DNA from: Leptolyngbya sp. PCC 6406
GTDB taxonomy: Bacteria > Cyanobacteriota > Cyanobacteriia > Phormidesmidales > Phormidesmidaceae
Direction of reading: 5' to 3'
Assembly: GCF_000332095.2 (NCBI RefSeq)
Contig: NZ_KI913949.1
Location: 1,698,511-1,762,510 of the forward strand
Length of the DNA stretch: 64,000 nucleotides
Of this stretch, positions 14,963 through 24,477 are shown one piece after another. Each line of letters starts with the position of its first letter. Positions within the stretch are counted from its first letter, which is position 1. The notes below the pieces were generated by a model that saw only the letters and a list, made by a program, of their open reading frames with translations, had not been told where the DNA came from and searched no databases. The position numbers and the translations under genes were made by a program.

Positions 14963-17900
14963 GTGGTGACTTCCATGCAAATTGAGCCTACTGTCGCCAT
15001 CATCCGCGATCCGTTAACTGTAACTACGGATATTTCGGCTATAGCTGCGATCGCAACTATGAATAGCCTGCATTCCCAAAGGCATACTGAGCAGCCCCAC
15101 CAGCCAGATGCAGATCAGCATCTGGCCGATCGATCCAGTTGTGTAGTCGTAGTGGCACAACATCGAGTGGTGGGTATTTTCACCGAGCAAGATGTGGTGC
15201 GCCTCAGCCTCCAGCAGCAGCCCCTCGACCAATTGCCCCTAGAGCAGGTGATGAGGCAACCCGTCATCACCCTACGAGAGTCGAACCTGACCGATCTATT
15301 CGCCACGCTTAACCTGCTGCAACGGCATCGCATTCGCCATTTGCCGATCGTGGATGATCAAGATTGTCTAGTGGGCCTGGTCACCCAAACCAGTTTGCTG
15401 CAAGCCCTGCATTCCCTAGAGATCTACCAACTAGCGGAAACATTAGAGAAAAAAGTGACGCGCCTAGAGGCAGAGCAGATATCTCTGCGAGCAACTCGGG
15501 CAGCGGAACTAGAGCGTCAGGTAGCGGAACGCACAGCCAAGCTTCAAGCCGAACTAGCTGCCCGCCAACAGAGCGAAGCCGCCCTCAAAACCCAGCGCGA
15601 CCTCAACCAACTGATTGCTGAAATTAGTAGTCGATTTGTCGATTTCAACCCGAATACCCTAGATGCAGAAATCGAACATACGCTACAGCTGATTGGAGGC
15701 ATCACCCAGGTAGATACCAGCTACCTATTTACATACGACGCTGAAAGCGGCACCAGCAGCATGACCCATGAGTGGTGCCGAGCCGACTGTCCTTCCCAAA
15801 TTGCCGCAGCACAGGCAATTCCCTGCTGGACATTATTTCCCTGGAGTAGTCCTCTGATCATGGAGCGACAAGTCATCCATATCCCCAACCTGGCAGAGTT
15901 GCCCCCAGAAGCTGCCACCGACCAAGCCCACTGGCAAGGAATCAACCTGACCTCATTATTGATGGTGCCCCTAGTCCAAAAATCTCGGGTGACGGGGGTG
16001 ATTGGGTTTGCCTCCTTCAGTCAGGTGACGTTTTGGGATGAAGAAACGATCCGCCTATTGCAGGTCATGGGGCAAACCATTTCTAGTGCCCAGCAACGTG
16101 TTCAAGATGAACAGAAACTCCAAAAAAGCGAAGCTCATCAACGGGCTCTCATTAGCGCCCTGCCCGATCTGATCATGCGCATTAATGCTACTGGCATTTA
16201 TCAAGAATTTGTAGCAAGTCCCAACTTTACCGTCGTTGGCGATATTGTAGACATGGTCGGTACCCATATTTATGAATCGCTGCCCCCAAAAGCAGCCCAT
16301 CAACGTTTAGAAGCAATTCAACGGGTACTAGCTACCAACGAGATGCAGGTTTATGAGCAAGATCTCTCCAAGGATGGCCAGCTCAAAATTGAGGAAGTCC
16401 GGATCGTTCCCTACGGAGATGATGAAGTGTTGGCACTGGTGCGGGATATTAGCGATCGCAAACAAGTTGAACAAGAACTCCATAGCCTCAACCAGGCTTT
16501 AGAACAAAAGGTAGATGAACGCACCGCCGCGCTGCAAGACAGTGAGACACAGCTCCGGGCCATGGTAGAAGCCATTCCCGATATTCTCTTTCGCGTCCGA
16601 CTAGACGGCGATCAACTGAAATATTTCCAGCCGGCGAAAAATGCAGCAGCAGACCAGCACTATATTCCTGCCCATCCTGCCAAGCTGGAATTTGCTGAGA
16701 TCCTTGCTCAGAAACAGCAGGCAGTGAAACAGGCGATTACCACCGGAGCACTGCAAGTCTATGAGCATCAAATTCCCCTAGGTGATCGCCTGATATATGA
16801 AGAGGTGCGTGTCGTGGGTATCAGCCCAGATGAAGCCCTAATCATGGTTAGAGATGTGAGCGCTCGCAAGCAAGCTGAAATTGCTCTGCAAAATACCAAT
16901 TCACTCCTTGCCACTATTAGTCAAGCCCAAGCACAATTTATTGCAGCAGTCAATCGCCTGGTTGTTTTTGAAGACCTGCTCAATAATCTTTTAGATCTCA
17001 CCAATAGTGAATATGCTTTCATTGGCGAAATTTCATTTCAGGAAAATGGTATCGCCGTTATGGAGGAAAGCTTTCTTAAAATCAGAGGAATTCCCAACCT
17101 AACAACCCATAACATCACTAACGCTGTCTGGGATGAGGAAATTCAAAAGTTCCATATAGATAACACCGAACAGGGCATGGAATTTGTGACCATGAATGCC
17201 CTATTCAGCGCAGTGATGATGGCAGGTAAGCCTGTCATCATCAATTCCCTCCACAGCAACCTTCGATCCAGAGAAACTCCCAGCAGCCATCCGCCTCTAG
17301 AGGCTTTACTAGGGCTACCTTTTTTCCAGGGAAATACCCTAATGGGGATGGTAGGTATTGCCAATCGACCAGGGGGTTATGATGAAAACATGGCTCAGTA
17401 TCTTGAACCCTTTCTCGTTAACTGTAGCAATTTAATCGAAAGGTATCGCCTTGATCACCAGCGTTGTCAAGCGGAGGAAAGACTTCACCAAACCAACGAA
17501 GAACTCCTGCGTGCAACTCGTCTCAAGGATGAGTTTCTGGCCAAAATGAGTCACGAACTCCGCACCCCCCTGAATGTCATTCTCGGGATGACTGAAGGGT
17601 TTCAAGCAGAAGCCTTTGGCGGCATTACCACGACCCAATTAAAAGCTTTGAAAACCATTGAGCGCAGTGGTTTGCACTTGCTAGAAGTGATTAACGACAT
17701 TCTAGACGTGGCGAAGATTGAGTCCGGTCAGATGCAACTAAACTGCCTACCCACGGCGATCGCCCCCCTGTGTACGTCTAGTCTGGCCTTCATCAAACAA
17801 CAAGCCCTCAGAAAGCGCATTCAGATCGTCGTTCACGTATCTCCCGATTTGCCAGATATTGTCCTCGACGAGCGGCGCATCCGCCAAGTGTTGATCAACC

Positions 17901-18667
17901 TGCTCAACAATGCCGCCAAATTCACCCCAGAAGGAGGCCACATTACCCTAGAGGCAACCACCCTCTCCCAGACTGACAGGGACGGGGAATATCCCTACCT
18001 TCGGCTTGCCGTCATCGACACCGGCATAGGTATCGCTCCCGAGAATATCCAAAAACTTTTTCAACCCTTCATACAAATCGACGGTGCCCTCAACCGTCAG
18101 TACCAAGGAACGGGGTTGGGATTGACTCTGGTGAAACAAATTGTTGAACTCCACGGGGGTCAAGTTGGCCTCACTAGCCAAGTAGACAGGGGCAGTTGTT
18201 TCACGATTGATCTGCCCTATCAGTCTGGGATTTCTCTCGCCAGCCCCAGCCAGCCAGAATCTCCCCCTGACCTGGCCGCCCCCGACGACCCCCTCCCTGC
18301 CCCTGCCCTCATTCTGCTGGCAGGAGATGACGCAGCCACTACCAGCAACATTGACAGCTATCTCAGTGCCAAGGGCTATCGCATCCAGATCGCCCAAGAT
18401 GGTCAAGAGATCATTGCACTAGCCCAATCAATATCCCCCACCCTGATCTTGATAGATGTTCAAATGTCAAAGATGGATGCTCTAGAGACGATGCGACATA
18501 TCCGTTGCGATCGCAACTTAGCCAAAACCCCCATCATTGCATTGGCATCCTTAGCGAGACAAGGTGATCGGGATCGCTGCATTGCCGCTGGTGCTAACGA
18601 ATACTTGAGCAAGCCGATCAGACTCAAACAACTGGTCCAGAGCATCCAACACTTGCTTGCCCCCTAG
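14963..18667 (+). CDS. Hybrid sensor histidine kinase: CBS-GAF-PAS-PAS-GAF-HisKA-HATPase-REC
   Basis: The protein has 1234 residues; start GTG 14963 (an ATG 12 nt on is an alternative). Read in order: a CBS pair (about 8-155: GIFTEQDVVRLSL, RIRHLPIVDDQDCLVGLVT), a coiled coil (155-215), GAF (about 225-385), two PAS-like domains (about 390-500 and 535-645, each ending in an LVRDIS/MVRDVS strand), a second GAF (about 660-835), HisKA with the phospho-His H864 in MSHELRTPLN, an ATPase with LINLLNNAAKF, DTGIGI and GTGLGL, and a C-terminal receiver with D1165 in LIDVQMS. No membrane segments, so it senses cytoplasmic signals; CBS domains often bind adenosine nucleotides. It is followed after 11 bp by its likely output protein. 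Confidence 0.92.
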   Translation: MVTSMQIEPTVAIIRDPLTVTTDISAIAAIATMNSLHSQRHTEQPHQPDADQHLADRSSCVVVVAQHRVVGIFTEQDVVRLSLQQQPLDQLPLEQVMRQPVITLRESNLTDLFATLNLLQRHRIRHLPIVDDQDCLVGLVTQTSLLQALHSLEIYQLAETLEKKVTRLEAEQISLRATRAAELERQVAERTAKLQAELAARQQSEAALKTQRDLNQLIAEISSRFVDFNPNTLDAEIEHTLQLIGGITQVDTSYLFTYDAESGTSSMTHEWCRADCPSQIAAAQAIPCWTLFPWSSPLIMERQVIHIPNLAELPPEAATDQAHWQGINLTSLLMVPLVQKSRVTGVIGFASFSQVTFWDEETIRLLQVMGQTISSAQQRVQDEQKLQKSEAHQRALISALPDLIMRINATGIYQEFVASPNFTVVGDIVDMVGTHIYESLPPKAAHQRLEAIQRVLATNEMQVYEQDLSKDGQLKIEEVRIVPYGDDEVLALVRDISDRKQVEQELHSLNQALEQKVDERTAALQDSETQLRAMVEAIPDILFRVRLDGDQLKYFQPAKNAAADQHYIPAHPAKLEFAEILAQKQQAVKQAITTGALQVYEHQIPLGDRLIYEEVRVVGISPDEALIMVRDVSARKQAEIALQNTNSLLATISQAQAQFIAAVNRLVVFEDLLNNLLDLTNSEYAFIGEISFQENGIAVMEESFLKIRGIPNLTTHNITNAVWDEEIQKFHIDNTEQGMEFVTMNALFSAVMMAGKPVIINSLHSNLRSRETPSSHPPLEALLGLPFFQGNTLMGMVGIANRPGGYDENMAQYLEPFLVNCSNLIERYRLDHQRCQAEERLHQTNEELLRATRLKDEFLAKMSHELRTPLNVILGMTEGFQAEAFGGITTTQLKALKTIERSGLHLLEVINDILDVAKIESGQMQLNCLPTAIAPLCTSSLAFIKQQALRKRIQIVVHVSPDLPDIVLDERRIRQVLINLLNNAAKFTPEGGHITLEATTLSQTDRDGEYPYLRLAVIDTGIGIAPENIQKLFQPFIQIDGALNRQYQGTGLGLTLVKQIVELHGGQVGLTSQVDRGSCFTIDLPYQSGISLASPSQPESPPDLAAPDDPLPAPALILLAGDDAATTSNIDSYLSAKGYRIQIAQDGQEIIALAQSISPTLILIDVQMSKMDALETMRHIRCDRNLAKTPIIALASLARQGDRDRCIAAGANEYLSKPIRLKQLVQSIQHLLAP

Positions 18668-18678
18668 GAACGACAACC

Positions 18679-20397
18679 ATGACTCAGCCATCTATCTTAG
18701 TCGTCGATGACGAAGCTGACAATTTTGATGTGGTTGAAGCGTTCCTCGATTCGCAAGGTTACATATTACACTATGTTGCTAGTGGCAAAGCGGCACTGGA
18801 CTGTTTGCAAAGAGTACAACCAGATGTCATTTTGCTCGATTTGATGATGCCTGAAATTGACGGACTTGAGGTTTGTCAGCGCATTAAAGCTATGCCTGAA
18901 TGGGTTGGAGTACCTATTGTCATGGTCACAGCTTTATCTTCCAAAGAAAACTTATCTCAATGTTTGGCCGCAGGAGCCGATGATTTCATCGCCAAGCCAA
19001 TTGATCGGCTAGAACTGATCTCTCGGACTCGCTCCATGTTGAGAATCCATCAACAGTATCAACGATTAGCCAATTTTAATTCCCAGTTGGAACTGATTGT
19101 CCATGAACGTACGACCCAACTCAAAACGCTCCTCGATCAAGATGCCTTGACTAAGTTGCCGAGTCGGTCACGGTTATTGCAACACTTAGGTCATGTGGAC
19201 AGGCCGAAAAACCCTGTAATTGCCTATATCGACTGCGATGAGTTTAAATTAGTCAATGGCGCTTTTGGCTATGGAGTGGGTAACCAGTTATTACAAGCTA
19301 TTGCCCATCGGCTAAAAAAATACTTGCGCCCTGGAGATATATTAGCTCGAATTGGAGAAGATGAGTTTTGCTTTTTGCTGTCTGATATTGCTAACCTAGA
19401 CCAACTAAATTGTTGGATTGAAGCGGTCATGTCCGCATTTAAACCTCCCTTTTTAGTGGCAAACCTTGAGATCTTCATGTCTATCTGTATGGGTATTGCT
19501 TTGGACAGTGAAGTGAACGCTGGGTCGGAGGCCCTCTTACAAGCGGCAGATATGGCTATGTATAGAGCCAAGCTCCGGGGCAAGAATTGCTACCAAATGT
19601 TTGACCGGCAACTGACGGTGGCTACCCGCCGTCGCCTCACCCTCGAAACAGATCTGCAACGGGCGTTGGAACACCAAGAATTTGTCACCTACTACCAACC
19701 GATTGTCAGGCTAGCGACGCAGCAGGTCGTTGGTTTTGAAGCGCTGGTCCGCTGGCAACACCCTGAGCGAGGTCTGGTGTCGCCGGGAGAATTCATCCCC
19801 TGTATGGAGGAAACGGGATTAGTGGTCCGGGTAGGGTTGGTAGTGTTACAGCAAGCCTGTGAACAGCTTCAGACTTGGCATCAACAGGGCTGGCCTGACT
19901 TAACCATGAGCATCAATCTCTCGGTACGGCAGTTTGCTAGCCCCACTCTGCTAGCCGACATTGACTCGGTGTTGGCGGCTACAGGGGTGAATCCGGCTTA
20001 TCTCAAGCTAGAAATTACTGAAAGCGCCCTGATGGAAAATGCTGAAGAGGCAATCATCTTGATGGAAGATCTGAGATCACGCCAAATTCAAATCAGTGTG
20101 GATGATTTTGGCACAGGCTATTCCTCCCTAGGCTACCTACACCGTTTCCCTATTGATATTTTGAAGATTGATCAATCTTTTGTCAGTCAGAAACAGGTTA
20201 TGAGCCGGAGCTATCAAGTCGTCGAAACCATTCTCACCCTGGGTCACCAGCTCGAATTGGCAGTTATTGCCGAGGGCATTGAAACCCATGAGCAGCTTCA
20301 GTGGCTTCAATCCCTGGGATGCGAGTTTGGCCAGGGTTATCTCTTCGCCCCGCCTCAATGCAGCCATGATATTGAGACCCTTATCCTAAGCGACTAG
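18679..20397 (+). CDS. Response regulator with GGDEF-like and EAL domains (c-di-GMP phosphodiesterase)
   Basis: The 572-residue protein has a receiver at 1-125 with D10/D11, phospho-acceptor D54 (LLDLMMP) and K (IAKPIDR); then a diguanylate-cyclase fold at about 150-305 whose motif is GEDEF (226-230) instead of GGDEF, so cyclase activity is doubtful; then an EAL domain at about 325-570 with FEALVRW (E354), SINLSVRQF, LEITESAL, DDFGTGYSSL, KIDQSF and AEGIET, all the catalytic metal ligands. It should degrade c-di-GMP under control of the kinase upstream. Its stop codon lies inside the left inverted repeat of the MITE at 20394, so the element landed exactly at the gene end. Confidence 0.93.
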   Translation: MTQPSILVVDDEADNFDVVEAFLDSQGYILHYVASGKAALDCLQRVQPDVILLDLMMPEIDGLEVCQRIKAMPEWVGVPIVMVTALSSKENLSQCLAAGADDFIAKPIDRLELISRTRSMLRIHQQYQRLANFNSQLELIVHERTTQLKTLLDQDALTKLPSRSRLLQHLGHVDRPKNPVIAYIDCDEFKLVNGAFGYGVGNQLLQAIAHRLKKYLRPGDILARIGEDEFCFLLSDIANLDQLNCWIEAVMSAFKPPFLVANLEIFMSICMGIALDSEVNAGSEALLQAADMAMYRAKLRGKNCYQMFDRQLTVATRRRLTLETDLQRALEHQEFVTYYQPIVRLATQQVVGFEALVRWQHPERGLVSPGEFIPCMEETGLVVRVGLVVLQQACEQLQTWHQQGWPDLTMSINLSVRQFASPTLLADIDSVLAATGVNPAYLKLEITESALMENAEEAIILMEDLRSRQIQISVDDFGTGYSSLGYLHRFPIDILKIDQSFVSQKQVMSRSYQVVETILTLGHQLELAVIAEGIETHEQLQWLQSLGCEFGQGYLFAPPQCSHDIETLILSD

Positions 20398-20541
20398 TAC
20401 TGGCTGGCGGAAATAAGCTTACGATTCTGCCGCACTAGCCTAATATTTTCCGATCCCCTCTCCCCGTGGGAGAGGGCTAGGGTGAGGGGCCGAGGTGTAC
20501 CACGATAGAACGGTCAGAGAATTTACGCTGCCCAGTACTAG
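20394..20541. mobile_element. MITE-like element, copy 2
   Basis: A 148-bp relative of the element at 6815-6959: left tip ctagtactggctggcggaaa, right tip reversed ctagtactgggcagcgtaaa, same hairpin core. It sits between the EAL gene, whose TAG stop it supplies or overlaps, and a truncated CHAT gene whose first codons are missing right at the element's end. Confidence 0.78.
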
Positions 20542-21006
20542 TGGGTCATAGCGACACGACGTCACCGCGATCGCACTGGCACTTGTGCTCCTAGGTCAAC
20601 CCTCCACCTGGGCCAATCCCCCCAACCCTGAACGCCTTGCCCAAGTCACTCCCCATACCGTCACCGGGCAACTGGACGAAAACAGCGCCACCCTAGACGA
20701 CGGTAGCTATTTCAACATTCATACCTTTGAGGGCATCGCGGGAGACATCATCATCATCGATCTGGTGAGTGCAGATTTTGATAGTTACCTAATCTTGGTG
20801 GGGCCAGAGGGGATCTGTGGCAGGTGGATGATTTTGGCACCCAGAGCCTGATGGCCCGGTATTACGAAAAGCTGATGGCGGGGATGGGTCGCAGTGAGGC
20901 GCTGCGGGCGGTGCAGTTGGAGATGATCAATCGGGGGGGCGAGTATAGCCATCCCTACTATTGGGCGGCGTTTGTGCTGGCAGGGAATTGGCGGCCTTTG
21001 CAATAG
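20542..21006 (+). pseudogene. Decayed pre-peptidase/CHAT protease gene
   Basis: Two parts of one gene survive in different frames. First, from about 20552 to 20810, a signal-peptide-like hydrophobic run (VTAIALALVLLGQPSTWA) and a pre-peptidase C-type domain (SYFNIHTFEGIAGD, LVSADFDSYLILVGPEG). Then, from about 20810 in another frame, the C-terminus of a CHAT protease: LWQVDDFGTQSLMARYYEKL to HPYYWAAFVLAGNW. The middle of the CHAT domain with its His-Cys dyad is deleted. There is an in-frame TAG at 20549-20551 and no start codon before the signal peptide; the break coincides with the MITE end at 20541. The product is not functional as a protease. Confidence 0.8.
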
Positions 21007-21022
21007 GGGTCATGGCACAGCC

Positions 21023-23629
21023 CTAGTCACCAGAGGGCTCTGCAAGGATATTTTGCCGCAACAAAATCACCATGGCGGGGCTGTCGTGAGAGACCTCTAG
21101 GGGCACGTTGCCGTGGAGCATCTGACTAAACAGTCCTTCTCGACTGGCCCCCAGAAATACCACGTCGCTGTGATCTTGACGGCTCAGGTGCACAATGGCC
21201 TCCGCGACTGGGGTGGTTCTGAGGATGCGGGTCTTGACGGGGAAGCCGAGGCGGGCTTCGAGGGCGGTGGCGGCGGATTGCAATTGGGGTTGCATCGTCT
21301 CAACTTGTGCTGGATCCAGAACCACGGAGCAGAGACACACCATGGGCTGATGGGCTAGTTTGACCAGGGCGGGGAGGAGGGATAGGGCCATGGGGGCATT
21401 GGGACCACCGGCCATGGGCACTAGCCAGCGCTCGTACCGATCTGTCTCCCCTGGACGCACCACCATGACTGGGCAGGGGGCCTGTCGCAGGAGGGTATCG
21501 ACCACACTGCCGAGGATGCGACCGGGGGTAATGGGGTGGCGACGCCACCCCATGAGCACGAGGTCAATGTGGCGAGTATTGACTACTTCTAGCAGGGCAC
21601 GGGCCACATCATGGCCGACGCGGATCTGGGTGTGAAGGCACAGTCCTTGCTCTTCTGCGAGGGCTTCTGCTTGGATTAACAACCGTTTGCCCAGTTTCAG
21701 GTCTACGGTGGCTTCGCTGGGTTGTAGGTCTGGGGGAATGCGGACGATATGGACGCATTCCAGTTCGTACTGGTTTTGGTGGGCAATGGCTGCCGCCATG
21801 GAGAGCAGGAGGGGCGCGGTGTCTGGGTCTGCCAAGGGCACCAGCAATCGCCCTTGGCCTAGGGCGGGGCTGCGGGTTCGGTAGATCCCGTAGGAAGGGG
21901 TTGAGGTGGCCATTCTGCCACTGGATTGACCACTAATTTTCTCTGATTCTGCTCGGATAATATCGCCTCGGGTAATGATGCCCACCAACTTGCTGCCGTC
22001 GGTGACGGGGAGGCGGCTGACCTTGAGGCGATTCAGAAGGTAGAGCACTTGGGGCAGGGGTGCTTCTGGGGCGACGGTGACGGGCCGGGGGGTCATGAAA
22101 TCCGCCACGGTGTAGGCGGCGGTGCGGGTTTGGGGTACCTCTGCTAGGTCTGTCTGGGTGACGATGCCAACTAACTTGCCCTGGGTTAGGACGGGGAAGC
22201 CGCGATGGTGCGATCGCGCAAAAGCGTCCAAGGCTTCGGGGATGCTCATGGTGGCGGTGAGGGTTTCCACCCGTCGCTGCATGAGGTCGGCGGCGGTGAG
22301 GTGTGCCCAGGGGTTGTTCTCCGAGGGGGCCGGGTTGAGGTGAATGCCCTTGAAGGCTAGTAACCCGTTGTAAAGGGAACCTGTGGTCACTCGATCCGCT
22401 ACGAGGCAGGCCAGTCCTGAGCCAATCATCAACGGCAGCACCAGGTTAAAGTTGGTGGTCATTTCAAAGACAATGACGATGGCGGTAATGGGCACTCGGG
22501 TCGTGGCGCTGAAAAAGGCTCCCATCCCGGTGAGGGCATAGGTGGTGGTGTTGCCGCTAGCCAGGGTATCGGTGGGGAAGCCCAGCCAGCCGTGGGTAGC
22601 CTGGGCCAAAAAACTGACCAAGCAGCCTAGGGCGGAACCCAGCACCAGGGCGGGGGCAAAGATTCCCCCCGAAGCCCCGGAGCCGTAGGCCAGGAGGGTG
22701 AGGAAGAATTTCGAGATAAATGCGATCGCAATTACCTGCCACGTCGCATCCCCCGTCACCAAAAACTCCCGTAGCCCCGTATTGTCCTGGGCGGCCACCG
22801 ACAGCCCCACCCCCACCAGCCCCGTAATGCCCCCCGCCAACCCCACCCGAAACGCCAGCCGCAACCGCTGCCACCGACGAAACAGCCGCAGGCTGGTAAA
22901 AATTCCCCGGCTAAAAAGGCTCCCCAGCACCCCCGCCAACACCCCCAGGAGCGCCAAAAAAGGTAAATCTTGCACCGAAAGGCCAGTCTGGGTCAGGCCC
23001 ATGCCGCTCAGGTTCAGCCCTTGGCCCCCCAACAGCCGCGATACCACCGCCCCCACAAAGGAAGCCAGGATTGCCGTGCCCAGGGTCAGGCCAGAAAAGT
23101 CCTGGAGCAGTTCCTCCACCACAAACAGCACCCCAGAGATGGGAGCATTGAACCCCGCCGCCAGCCCCGCCGCCGCCCCTGCCGAAATCAGTTGACGGCG
23201 GTATTCCGGTGACGTGGGCACCCAGTCGCTGAGCTGAGCCGCCAGGGCCGCCCCAATCTGCACCGTTGGCCCTTGGCGACCCAGGGAGAGGCCCGACCCC
23301 AGCGCTACGGCAGTGCTGGCCAGCTTCATCAAGGCCACCCGCAGGTTCAGGGGGCTATGGACATAGCCGAGGGCCGCCTTCACCTGGGGAATGCCACTGC
23401 CGGCGGTTTCCGGGCATTGTTCCCCCAGCCAGCCCGCAAAAGCTCCCCCCACCAGCCCCAATCCGGGCAGCAACAGCCACACCGGGATGGGATTGTGGAG
23501 CCGCCAGAGGGTGAGTCCTTCTACGCTCTGTTTTAACGCCACCGCCGCCAGCCCCGAGACGAGACCAATCAGGCAGGCTTCTGCGATCGCAATGCGCTTT
23601 TGACCCAGAATTTGAGTGAGGCGCAGCAT
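21023..23629 (-). CDS. ClC-family chloride channel with CBS pair and two USP domains
   Basis: The product is 868 residues from the ATG at 23629. The frame is open to 23773, but that extension is made of spacer repeats. The ClC membrane part (about 10-420) shows GSGIPQ, GFNAPISGVLFVVEEL and FFSATTRVPITAIVIVFEM. The selectivity-filter motif usually written GREGP is GRQGP: Gln119 stands where the gating glutamate normally is. A CBS pair follows (about 455-575: HRGFPVLTQGKLVGIVT, VSRLPVTDGSKLVGIIT), then two UspA-like domains (about 600-735 and 745-868). Loss of the gating Glu should make an ungated, proton-uncoupled chloride path; CBS and USP domains may bind adenine nucleotides to regulate it. 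Confidence 0.9.
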   Translation of the reverse strand: MLRLTQILGQKRIAIAEACLIGLVSGLAAVALKQSVEGLTLWRLHNPIPVWLLLPGLGLVGGAFAGWLGEQCPETAGSGIPQVKAALGYVHSPLNLRVALMKLASTAVALGSGLSLGRQGPTVQIGAALAAQLSDWVPTSPEYRRQLISAGAAAGLAAGFNAPISGVLFVVEELLQDFSGLTLGTAILASFVGAVVSRLLGGQGLNLSGMGLTQTGLSVQDLPFLALLGVLAGVLGSLFSRGIFTSLRLFRRWQRLRLAFRVGLAGGITGLVGVGLSVAAQDNTGLREFLVTGDATWQVIAIAFISKFFLTLLAYGSGASGGIFAPALVLGSALGCLVSFLAQATHGWLGFPTDTLASGNTTTYALTGMGAFFSATTRVPITAIVIVFEMTTNFNLVLPLMIGSGLACLVADRVTTGSLYNGLLAFKGIHLNPAPSENNPWAHLTAADLMQRRVETLTATMSIPEALDAFARSHHRGFPVLTQGKLVGIVTQTDLAEVPQTRTAAYTVADFMTPRPVTVAPEAPLPQVLYLLNRLKVSRLPVTDGSKLVGIITRGDIIRAESEKISGQSSGRMATSTPSYGIYRTRSPALGQGRLLVPLADPDTAPLLLSMAAAIAHQNQYELECVHIVRIPPDLQPSEATVDLKLGKRLLIQAEALAEEQGLCLHTQIRVGHDVARALLEVVNTRHIDLVLMGWRRHPITPGRILGSVVDTLLRQAPCPVMVVRPGETDRYERWLVPMAGGPNAPMALSLLPALVKLAHQPMVCLCSVVLDPAQVETMQPQLQSAATALEARLGFPVKTRILRTTPVAEAIVHLSRQDHSDVVFLGASREGLFSQMLHGNVPLEVSHDSPAMVILLRQNILAEPSGD

Positions 23630-24039
23630 GGGGTGAGGGGGTGAAGGGTGGGGGGTGAAGGGTGGGGAGAGGGGGGTGACAGGAGTTTTGAGTTGATCGG
23701 GTAGGGGCGCGGTTTCCGCGCCCAGTACAGAATGTGTCTGTAGGGGCGGGTTTAGCCCGTATGTAACGGACAATTCAGGATGGGAGGCTCAAAACCCGCC
23801 CTGCCTGTGGCCGGGTGACCGATATTGGTCAGAATCCGTAGGGGCAATCCCTTGACTGCCCTATGCCCTCCGGGCATAGGATGGTTGCCCGGTGGGTGGG
23901 TGACCGAAGCGAGGGGAGGTATCGCCCTGGGAGGAGGTCATAGGATTCGATAGACTAGGCAACATAAGTATTGAGCTGGAACACTCTAACGCGGTTTTTC
24001 CAGATTTTTTCCTCCTATAGCTTTCCCCCTCCTGTGGCG
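23630..24039. repeat. Intergenic region packed with short palindromic repeats
   Basis: Between the divergent ClC and clpS genes lie: ggtgaagggtggggg repeats (about 23637-23675), the palindromic unit gtaggggcgcggtttccgcg at 23701, a related gtaggggcgggtttagcccg at 23740, and atgggaggctcaaaacccgc at 23780, the reverse of repeats at 30.3-30.5 kb. The same families recur at 48.1 and 60.7 kb. No gene is visible; the clpS promoter should be in the last 100 bp. Confidence 0.7.
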
Positions 24040-24366
24040 ATGTCAGTGTTTTCTCCTGGAATCCCCCGATTGGCTTCTGCTTCCCCCACCCTGGCCCCGG
24101 AAAAATCCACCCAGGTTGTCCGCAAGCCCTACCCCAACTACAAGGTGATTGTGTTGAACGACGATTTCAACACCTTTCAGCATGTCGCCGCCTGTTTGAT
24201 GAAATATATCCCCAATATGAGCAGCGATCGCGCTTGGGAACTGACCCATCAAGTCCACAATGAAGGACAGGCCACGGTGTGGGTGGGGCCTCAAGAACAG
24301 GCAGAACTGTACCACAGTCAACTGAGTCGTGCAGGGCTGACCATGGCCCCCCTAGAGCAGGCGTGA
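24040..24366 (+). CDS. clpS: ATP-dependent Clp protease adaptor ClpS
   Basis: The protein is 108 residues from the ATG at 24040; a longer frame from TTG 23971 has no support. The ClpS core reads YPNYKVIVLNDDFNTFQHVAACLMKYIPNMS, with the NDD and the helix that bind N-degron substrates, then AWELTHQVHNEGQATVWVGPQEQAELYHSQL, the ClpC/ClpA contact side. ClpS delivers proteins with certain N-terminal residues to the Clp protease. The unstructured first 30 residues (PRLASASPTLAPEKS) are the normal flexible extension. Single gene, strongly conserved. Confidence 0.95.
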   Translation: MSVFSPGIPRLASASPTLAPEKSTQVVRKPYPNYKVIVLNDDFNTFQHVAACLMKYIPNMSSDRAWELTHQVHNEGQATVWVGPQEQAELYHSQLSRAGLTMAPLEQA

Positions 24367-24477
24367 CAATGGCCTGGGCCTGGGTTCTAGCGGTATTCGC
24401 CCCCGCGTTGGATTAGGGCGCTTTCCCTCTCCGACACCATCAGAAACGGCAGCTAGGTTTAGCCCAGGAGGGTGGTT

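Noticed and set aside
18679-20397. Active diguanylate cyclase in the REC-GGDEF-EAL protein
   Set aside because: The motif is GEDEF; the second Gly needed near the substrate is Glu, so activity is unlikely without evidence.
22698-23195. 165-codon plus-strand frame inside the ClC gene
   Set aside because: Antisense shadow of a GC-rich gene; no motif.
23630-23773. 48-codon N-terminal extension of the ClC protein
   Set aside because: Derived from spacer repeats (PLSPPFTPHPSPPHP); the ATG at 23629 begins the conserved part.
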